DNA from: an uncultured SAR86 cluster bacterium | Lineage (GTDB): Bacteria > Pseudomonadota > Gammaproteobacteria > Magnimaribacterales > D2472 | Direction: 5' to 3' | Assembly (NCBI GenBank): GCA_902557575.1 | Contig: CACEAR010000001.1 | Location: 1-64,000 of the forward strand | DNA: 64,000 bases | Shown here: piece by piece, positions 58,535 to 64,000 of the stretch | Numbering within the stretch: the first letter of the stretch is position 1 | How the letters are laid out: the number at the start of each line of letters is the position of its first letter | The notes under the pieces: generated by a model | The model's database searches: none | What the model saw: only the letters and a program-made list of their open reading frames with translations | What the model was told of the DNA's origin: nothing | Program-made: the position numbers and the translations under genes

Positions 58535-59500
58535 ATGAATACTGAAGAAAAAATTAATCTCCCAAAAAAGCCAGACCAAAAGGTTAATGTAAGGTCTACT
58601 TTTAAAATAAATTCTGATTTAACTGTCAAAGGCTTTAGTGAAAAAACTGAATGGGTTCCCGAAATAGATAATTCTTATATATTTGATGAAAAAACTACAC
58701 TATCAATATTAGCTGGATTTGAGCATGACAGAAGAGTGATTATCCAAGGCTATCATGGTACTGGTAAATCAACGCATATAGAGCAAGTTGCAGCAAGATT
58801 GAACTGGCCGTGTATCAGAATTAATTTGGATAGTCATGTTAGTAGGCTAGATTTACTCGGCAAAGATGCTATTAAACTAGAGGATGGAAAACAAATTACT
58901 AAATTTGTAGAAGGTATTCTTCCATGGTCAATTCAAAATCCTGTTGCTCTTGTTTTCGATGAGTATGATGCTGGAAGACCTGATGTTATGTTTGTAATAC
59001 AAAGGATTTTAGAGGTCGAAGGGAAGCTTACTTTGTTGGATCAAAATAGAGTTTTAAGACCGCACTCGAACTTTAGGCTTTTTGCAACTACAAATACAAT
59101 CGGAATGGGCGATTCAACAGGTCTTTACCATGGCACTCAACAAATTAATCAAGGCCAAATGGATAGATGGCATATTTTATCTACTTTGAATTATTTAACT
59201 CCTGAACATGAGTCAAAATTAGTTCTTGGAAAACTAAAAGGCTTTAATTCTGCTAAAAGGAAATTAATACTTTCTAATATGATTAAACTTTGTAACTTAA
59301 CAAGACAGGGTTTTATAAATGGTGATATATCGAACCTTATGTCTCCAAGGACACTCCTTACTTGGGCGGAAAACTTTATTATTTTTAAGGATATTCAAGA
59401 ATCTTTTAAACTCTCTTTTCTCAATAAATGTGATGATCTTGAAAAACCTTTAGTTGCCGAATATTTCCAGAGGTGTTTTGCCGAAGAGCTGGAAGTATAA
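58535..59500 (+). CDS. cobS: CobS-like AAA+ ATPase (cobaltochelatase subunit family)
   Basis: MoxR/CobS-type AAA+ ATPase of 321 residues. Walker A GYHGTGKST (residues 72-80), INLDSHVSRLDLLGKDA, Walker B ALVFDEYDAG (138-147), sensor ATTNTIGMGD and the CobS-typical YHGTQQINQGQMDRWHI. In aerobic cobalamin synthesis CobS works with CobT and CobN to insert cobalt. No cobN or other cob gene lies in the window, and many bacteria carry CobST without CobN, so the role here may be different. The next gene, cobT, starts 8 bp after the stop. Confidence 0.9.
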   Translation: MNTEEKINLPKKPDQKVNVRSTFKINSDLTVKGFSEKTEWVPEIDNSYIFDEKTTLSILAGFEHDRRVIIQGYHGTGKSTHIEQVAARLNWPCIRINLDSHVSRLDLLGKDAIKLEDGKQITKFVEGILPWSIQNPVALVFDEYDAGRPDVMFVIQRILEVEGKLTLLDQNRVLRPHSNFRLFATTNTIGMGDSTGLYHGTQQINQGQMDRWHILSTLNYLTPEHESKLVLGKLKGFNSAKRKLILSNMIKLCNLTRQGFINGDISNLMSPRTLLTWAENFIIFKDIQESFKLSFLNKCDDLEKPLVAEYFQRCFAEELEV

Positions 59501-59508
59501 AATAGTTA

Positions 59509-61251
59509 ATGGCTATTAACAGTGATGAACAACAAAATGCAGCTTTATCCTGGACTAAGGCATTAACTAAAAACAAAGAGATTGTTGCTGAGATATCCAA
59601 TAGGCTTATTCCCAGAGGTTCCAAATTAAATCTAAAGAATCCTCCAAGAATTAAGAGAAAATTATCTGCTTGGAAAGGCAGAACAGATAGGCAAGCATTT
59701 TGGTTGCAACATAATCAAATTAAAAAGACTTTGCCTGGCGAAGCTGGTGAGATCTTTGATGAGCTTAAAATGGCAAGAGCAGAAATTCTAGGCTCTGAAG
59801 AATATAGCGGAGCTAAGTTAAATATCCAAAATTTTTCATCTGATATTACTAAAAATTTAGCCGATGATGAGATTCAGCTACCTACATTAATTAATCTTTG
59901 GTTTAAAAATCTAAATGGATTTAAATTAGACAAAGAGCAAAAAAGATTAATTGATCAAATCCCAAATATAAATTCAAGAAATTCCCAAAAAATATCTGAA
60001 GATATGATTTCTTCAATTAAAGATGAAGAATCTTTTCTTAAAAGCTCATTGTCTTTACTAAATGCTCTTAAATTACTAGAGCAAGAAAAGTCAGAGGAGA
60101 ATGAAGAAAACGAAAAATTTGATGAGCAAAGTGACGAGAATGAAGAGAGCTTATCTGATGATTTGAATGAAATTGAAAGTGATGAGAAGCCTAGTAATGA
60201 AATAGATCTCATGCAATCACTTGTTGATGAAATGCCAGATGAGCAAGAGATATTGCAAGAGGCTGAAGTATCTATAGATGAAGAGTTGGAAGCAAATGTT
60301 GATTTTGATGATAATCAAATAGGAAAAGAAAACTCTGATTACTCTGTTTTTACTACTCAGTATGATGAGATTATTTCTGCAGCAGAACTTTCAAATCTAA
60401 AAGAAATCAACCGACTAAGAATACAGTTAGATAAACTCATTCAACCTCATTTGCAAACAATTGGAAAATTAGCGAATAGGCTTCAGCGTTTATTGCTGGC
60501 AAAGCAGAATAGATCTTGGAAGTTTGATCTAGATGAGGGAGTTTTAGATACATCAAAGCTTACAAGGATAATTACTGATGTAAACAAACCATTAAGCTTC
60601 AAAGAAGAGAAGCAAAGTGATTTTAAAGACACGGTTATCTCCATATTGATTGATTGCTCAGGATCAATGAGGGGAAGATCAATAAATCTTGCTGCTGTTT
60701 GTGCTGAAATCATAGGAACAACCCTTGAGAGATGTTCTGTGAAAACAGAAGTTCTTGGTTATACAACAAAACATTGGAAAGGTGGAGATTCAAGAAAGAG
60801 CTGGTTGCAAAGAGGTGGTTTTTCACATCCAGGAAGATTAAATGACTTAAGACATATCGTTTTTAAATCAGCAGAGGATAGTTGGAGGAAATCACGTAAA
60901 TCTCTTGGCGTCATCTTAAAAGATGGTTTATTAAAAGAGAACATAGATGGCGAAGCATTGCAGTGGGCAAATAAAAGATTACAAAAAAGATTTGAAGATA
61001 GAAAAATTATGATAGTAATATCTGATGGTGCTCCCGTTGATGATAGTTCTCTATCTGCCAATAATCCTCATTATCTCGACAATCATCTTAGAGAAGTTAT
61101 TGCGGATATTTATGAAAAAGATCAAATAGAGTTATTAGCAATAGGTATCGGACATGATGTTACTAAATATTATAGTCACGCTATCACAATAAGTAATGCA
61201 GACAGTCTAGGTGAAACGTTGTTAGATGAATTGACTGGTCTTTTTGAATAA
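59509..61251 (+). CDS. cobT: CobT-like protein with von Willebrand A domain
   Basis: 580 residues: an N-terminal domain (1-185), a long acidic linker (about 195-285, rich in Glu, Asp and Ser) and a C-terminal VWA domain (about 375-580) with the MIDAS motif IDCSGSMRGRS near residue 380, LGYTTKHWKGGDSRKSW, and VISDGAPVDDSSL. The pattern, including the acidic linker and KHWKGG segment, is that of CobT, the partner of CobS in the chelatase complex. The pair is a chelatase-type ATPase/VWA module. Neighbours suggest a use other than cobalamin; see the diiron gene downstream. Confidence 0.88.
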   Translation: MAINSDEQQNAALSWTKALTKNKEIVAEISNRLIPRGSKLNLKNPPRIKRKLSAWKGRTDRQAFWLQHNQIKKTLPGEAGEIFDELKMARAEILGSEEYSGAKLNIQNFSSDITKNLADDEIQLPTLINLWFKNLNGFKLDKEQKRLIDQIPNINSRNSQKISEDMISSIKDEESFLKSSLSLLNALKLLEQEKSEENEENEKFDEQSDENEESLSDDLNEIESDEKPSNEIDLMQSLVDEMPDEQEILQEAEVSIDEELEANVDFDDNQIGKENSDYSVFTTQYDEIISAAELSNLKEINRLRIQLDKLIQPHLQTIGKLANRLQRLLLAKQNRSWKFDLDEGVLDTSKLTRIITDVNKPLSFKEEKQSDFKDTVISILIDCSGSMRGRSINLAAVCAEIIGTTLERCSVKTEVLGYTTKHWKGGDSRKSWLQRGGFSHPGRLNDLRHIVFKSAEDSWRKSRKSLGVILKDGLLKENIDGEALQWANKRLQKRFEDRKIMIVISDGAPVDDSSLSANNPHYLDNHLREVIADIYEKDQIELLAIGIGHDVTKYYSHAITISNADSLGETLLDELTGLFE

Positions 61252-61266
61252 CTTTATAATTGATCT

Positions 61267-62367
61267 ATGAAAATAAAAAAACAAAGCGGACCGCCTGAAG
61301 ATCTAATCTATTTTGATGATGATCTTCCTCTTTCACAATCACAAGTTGAGGATGTTGTCGAAATCTTTAAAACTCCATTAACTGGTTCATATAACTGGGA
61401 CTACACAGTTGCAGATAACAGAATAAAAAAACTTTATGAACTTGGTAAAGAATTAAACTGGAATGGATCAATTGATCTGAATTGGGATTATACACATCCT
61501 GCAGATGAACGAATTCTTGAGACCGATGATGAGCTGCCTCATGAAACACTAGAAGCTTATGAAAATCTTTCAGATGAAGAAAAAATCCTTTTTGATAGGC
61601 ATGATGTCGCAGAATTAATGAGCCAATTCTTGCATGGTGAGCAAGGCGCCCTTCTTGTTGCTTCTCAACTAGCAAGTTGTGCACCTACCTATAATGCTAA
61701 GCTCTATGCAGCTTCTCAAACATTTGATGAAGCAAGACATGTTGAAGTTTTTAATAGATATCTTCAAGAAAAGATTGGTATTCACTACCCTATTAATCCT
61801 GCATTAAAGTCACTGCTTGATAAGATTCTTACTGATGAAAGGTGGGATCTCAAATTTATAGGGATGCAAATTATTATTGAAGGTCTTGCACTTGCAGCTT
61901 TCTCTATGTTGAAATCTACATCAAAAGATCCTCTTTTAAAGCAGCTACTTCACTATGTTATTAGAGATGAGGCTAGGCATGTAACCTTTGGTATTAATTA
62001 CTTAGAAGATTTTATTAAAACCTTAAGTCCAGAAGAAATTAATGAAAGAGCTGAGTTTGCATATGAAGCTTGTGTGATTTCAAGAGAAAGACTTATTAAT
62101 ACCAAATCTCAACAGCGATTCTTAGGAATGTCAGAGGAGGAAGCTAGAGAGTTTCAATTAAATACTGGAAGTTTTGAAATGTTCAGGAACTTCCTTTTCT
62201 CAAGAGTGATACCAAATCTATCAAGGATTGGTCTGCTCACTGATGAAGTTAGGCCGAAATTTGAAGCTCTTGGTCTTTTAGAGTATGAAAATGCCCCTGA
62301 TGACTTTGAGTGTGATTGGGCAGAGATGAGAAAGCCACTTGAAGCATTTGAAAAAATTCCTGTTTGA
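61267..62367 (+). CDS. diiron ferritin-like (R2-type) protein
   Basis: 366 residues, mostly helical. Two matched iron-ligand sets can be seen: Glu125 (LHGEQGALL) with Glu155 and His158 (FDEARHVEVF), and Glu205 (IIIEGLALA) with Glu235 and His238 (RDEARHVTFG). Spacing Glu-x29-ExxH occurs twice, which is the layout of four-helix-bundle diiron oxidases and ribonucleotide reductase R2-like proteins. No radical-bearing Tyr can be assigned with confidence. The substrate is unknown. It begins 15 bp after cobT and is probably in the same operon. Confidence 0.75.
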   Translation: MKIKKQSGPPEDLIYFDDDLPLSQSQVEDVVEIFKTPLTGSYNWDYTVADNRIKKLYELGKELNWNGSIDLNWDYTHPADERILETDDELPHETLEAYENLSDEEKILFDRHDVAELMSQFLHGEQGALLVASQLASCAPTYNAKLYAASQTFDEARHVEVFNRYLQEKIGIHYPINPALKSLLDKILTDERWDLKFIGMQIIIEGLALAAFSMLKSTSKDPLLKQLLHYVIRDEARHVTFGINYLEDFIKTLSPEEINERAEFAYEACVISRERLINTKSQQRFLGMSEEEAREFQLNTGSFEMFRNFLFSRVIPNLSRIGLLTDEVRPKFEALGLLEYENAPDDFECDWAEMRKPLEAFEKIPV

Positions 62368-62382
62368 TCCTATATAAAGAAT

Positions 62383-63177
62383 ATGTCTAAACATTCAGCT
62401 TTAAACAACTTTGGTAGGTCTGGGAATCCGGCCTTCCGAAATCACTTTGATAATAGTCAAACTGCTTCTAATACCTCAGTTAGAAATCCTTCTTATCAAA
62501 ATCATTTTGAGGCAAATCAAAGTCTTTCAGAAGGAACAATGTCTCTTGATGGGACGGTAAATAAAACAGGAATTCTATTGGCTTTATGTGTAGCTGGTGC
62601 ATTTTTTGGTTGGAATGCTCCAGGATTGGCTCTTCCTGCAGTAATTATTGGTTTTGTAATAGCTTTATTTACAATCTTCAGGCCTAAAAACTCACCATAT
62701 ACTGCCCCAGCTTATGCTGCAATTGAGGGCGTTGCTTTAGGAGCAATTACAATGGTTTTCGAGGCACAATACCCTGGTATTGGTATCCAAGCAATTGGTC
62801 TGACTTTTGGCATCTTAGCTTCACTTCTATTTTGTTATAAAAGTGGGATTATAAAACCAACTGAAAACTTTCGTCTTATGATTTTCTCAGCGACTATGGG
62901 TATAGCTTTACTATATTTAATAAGTATTATTATGTCGTTTTTTGGAAATAGTATTGGGTTTATTCATTCAAATGGATTGATGGGTATCGGTTTTTCCCTT
63001 TTTGTTGTTGGTATTGCTTCACTTAATCTAGTTTTAGATTTTGATTTTATTGAAGAAGGTTCTGAAGTTGGTCTCCCAAAATATATGGAATGGTATGGAG
63101 CATTCTCACTGATGGTAACTTTAGTCTGGCTTTATCTGGAAATCCTAAGACTTTTGGCAAAGATTAGATCGAGATAG
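62383..63177 (+). CDS. Bax inhibitor-1/YccA-family membrane protein
   Basis: 264 residues: a soluble N-terminus of about 60 residues, then seven membrane helices (from KTGILLALCVAGAFFGW to LVWLYLEILRLLAKI). SPYTAPAYAAIEGVALGAI is a hallmark of the bacterial BI-1/YetJ-like group, and the conserved Asp-rich region of TM7 and the final basic residues are present. The N-terminus carries two related 13-residue units 20 residues apart (NPAFRNHFDNSQT at 15-27 and NPSYQNHFEANQS at 35-47). Homologues such as YetJ leak calcium; the bacterial role is not settled. It follows the diiron gene by 15 bp. Confidence 0.88.
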   Translation: MSKHSALNNFGRSGNPAFRNHFDNSQTASNTSVRNPSYQNHFEANQSLSEGTMSLDGTVNKTGILLALCVAGAFFGWNAPGLALPAVIIGFVIALFTIFRPKNSPYTAPAYAAIEGVALGAITMVFEAQYPGIGIQAIGLTFGILASLLFCYKSGIIKPTENFRLMIFSATMGIALLYLISIIMSFFGNSIGFIHSNGLMGIGFSLFVVGIASLNLVLDFDFIEEGSEVGLPKYMEWYGAFSLMVTLVWLYLEILRLLAKIRSR

Positions 63178-63180
63178 ATC

Positions 63181-63303
63181 TTGGAAAATTTATTTTTTTT
63201 AATCCTTGCTGCTTTTTCTCTCTTCGTTTTTTTTAAACTTGGAAAAGTAAAAGCGTCAAAAAAACAAACTGACAGGGAAGATCGTATAAAGAGGTTTAAA
63301 TAA
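63181..63303 (+). CDS. possible 40-residue membrane-anchored small protein
   Basis: A TTG-initiated frame 3 bp after the BI-1 stop encodes MENLFFLILAAFSLFVFFKL followed by a basic, charged tail ending in DREDRIKRFK. A single hydrophobic helix followed by LGKV and lysines resembles the N-terminal anchor of Tim44-like bacterial proteins, but the rest of such a protein is absent. It could be a remnant or a genuine microprotein. Only composition, hydrophobicity and position support it. Confidence 0.35.
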   Translation: MENLFFLILAAFSLFVFFKLGKVKASKKQTDREDRIKRFK

Positions 63304-63317
63304 CCTAGGAATTAATT

Positions 63318-64000
63318 ATGTTAAAAAACTTATCTCTACAAACTTTATTTTCCATTTCTCTTTTATTTTTAAATTCACAATTAACTGCAAATGATGCACC
63401 AATTATTTTGCCAGGAGCTCCCGGTGAAGAATCTAAAAATTTGGATGCCGAGGATGCAACAAATATTGCTAATACTTCCTATATTGAAGCTGACGTCAAG
63501 TTTCTTCAAGGAATGATAGTACACCACGAGCAGGCAATTCTTATGTCTAGCATGGTTGGCAAAAGAACAAATAATCCCACTATTGTTGATTTGGCAGATC
63601 GGATCGATGCATCTCAAGAGGATGAAATTAGCTTTATGAAAGGTTGGCTCAAAGATAGAGGTGAAAATGTTCCTGAAGAAAATGAGCATTCTATGATGAG
63701 CCATCACGATATGGAAGATCATGACATGAGCATGCATCTAGATATGGTAGGTATGGCTAGTCCAAAACAATTAAAAGAATTAGAAAACTCTAAAAGTACT
63801 GACTTTGACAGACTCTTCCTTCAGTTAATGATTGCTCACCATGATGGAGCTCTTGAAATGGTGAAAGACTTAAAGAAGTTTTCAGGTGCTGCATATGATC
63901 CTATTTTGAATGAGTTTGTGTCTGACCTTGTTAATGATCAGGGAGTCGAAATTGAGAGAATGAACACTATTGCTGTTGGTTTATCCGATGATCCAAGATC
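63318..64000 (+). CDS. DUF305-family periplasmic protein, 3' end cut by window edge
   Basis: About 227 codons are visible. A signal peptide (LQTLFSISLLFLNSQLTANDA) is followed by two DUF305 units. The first contains FLQGMIVHHEQAILMS, the second LMIAHHDGALEM; the paired His-His with flanking Met/Glu is the family mark. Between them is a Met/His/Asp-rich stretch (HSMMSHHDMEDHDMSMH, residues about 131-147) that suggests copper or silver binding. Homologues are often linked to metal handling, without a fixed function. A purine-rich TAGGAATTAATT precedes the ATG. Confidence 0.85.
   Translation, partial: MLKNLSLQTLFSISLLFLNSQLTANDAPIILPGAPGEESKNLDAEDATNIANTSYIEADVKFLQGMIVHHEQAILMSSMVGKRTNNPTIVDLADRIDASQEDEISFMKGWLKDRGENVPEENEHSMMSHHDMEDHDMSMHLDMVGMASPKQLKELENSKSTDFDRLFLQLMIAHHDGALEMVKDLKKFSGAAYDPILNEFVSDLVNDQGVEIERMNTIAVGLSDDPR

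Noticed and set aside
60080-60340. Low-complexity GAA/GAT-rich stretch that looks like a repeat array
   Set aside because: It encodes the acidic Glu/Asp/Ser linker of CobT and stays in frame; no unit of constant length is repeated, so it is not a separate repeat or CRISPR.
63381-63737. Minus-strand frame of 118 codons over the DUF305 gene
   Set aside because: The plus strand encodes a signal peptide and both HH motifs of DUF305; the antisense frame is a His/Cys-rich shadow.

Overview
The window is gene-dense, visibly AT-rich bacterial chromosome carrying about 62 protein genes, nearly all housekeeping. No rRNA, tRNA, CRISPR array, insertion sequence or prophage was seen. Gene content and order point to a gammaproteobacterium: gyrA-serC-pheA-tyrA-aroA, ubiG-gph-yciK, nrdR-ribD-ribBA-ribH-nusB, miaA-hflK-hflC-purA, mrcA/aroK-aroB and gltD-hemE. 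Intergenic spaces are tiny, many start and stop codons overlap, and convergent genes abut or overlap. Neighbours expected in larger relatives (hisC, hfq, hflX, ribE, pilMNOPQ) are absent from their usual places. This fits a streamlined marine lineage such as SAR86; that placement is inference from style and synteny, not a database match.

Layout. 1-6011 (minus): aromatic amino acid and serine genes (aroA partial, tyrA, pheA, serC) behind gyrA. 6106-9327 (minus): proton-translocating transhydrogenase (pntAA, pntAB, pntB) plus a small nucleotidyltransferase. 9433-11522 (plus): ubiG, gph and a YciK-like SDR. 11482-14192 (minus): scpA, scpB, rluB and an AlkA-like glycosylase. 14367-20571 (plus): DAHP synthase, two replication-loader-like genes (tandem DnaT-domain protein and lambda P-like protein), then an atypical RND pump. 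20594-23570 (plus): xseB, ispA, dxs (isoprenoid precursors). 23527-27465 (minus): a small LETM1-like protein, thiolase, thiL, a GlpD-like flavoprotein and pgpA. 27492-32841 (plus): nth, then glyA, nrdR and riboflavin genes ending in nusB. 32853-38238 (minus): waaA, miaA, hflK, hflC, purA. 38284-42647: lipid A acyltransferase and envelope-glycan genes (two methyltransferases, a GT4 glycosyltransferase, an alpha/alpha-toroid protein). 42652-48593: ilvE, phosphohexomutase, slmA, PBP1A, aroK. 48593-56821: aroB, glutamate synthase, hemE. 56818-58450 (minus): SDR and TesB thioesterase. 58535-64000 (plus): cobS, cobT, a diiron protein, a Bax-inhibitor-1 protein, a tiny membrane ORF and a DUF305 protein cut by the window edge.

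Most interesting points. (1) gltB and gltD, normally co-oriented in one operon, are divergent across 39 bp, and GltD carries an extra ~90-residue N-terminus that resembles the N-terminal DNA-binding region of tyrosine recombinases. (2) The RND pump has an adaptor whose lipoyl halves are directly joined, with no alpha-helical hairpin, and a permease missing one of the two TM4 aspartates and the TM10 lysine. (3) cobS-cobT sit in an apparent operon with a diiron ferritin-like protein rather than with cobalamin genes. (4) A tandem DnaT-domain protein and a P-like loader form a pair behind aroG. (5) MiaA and Nth show unusual substitutions in key motifs. No wholly new system could be proven from sequence alone; these are the best candidates.
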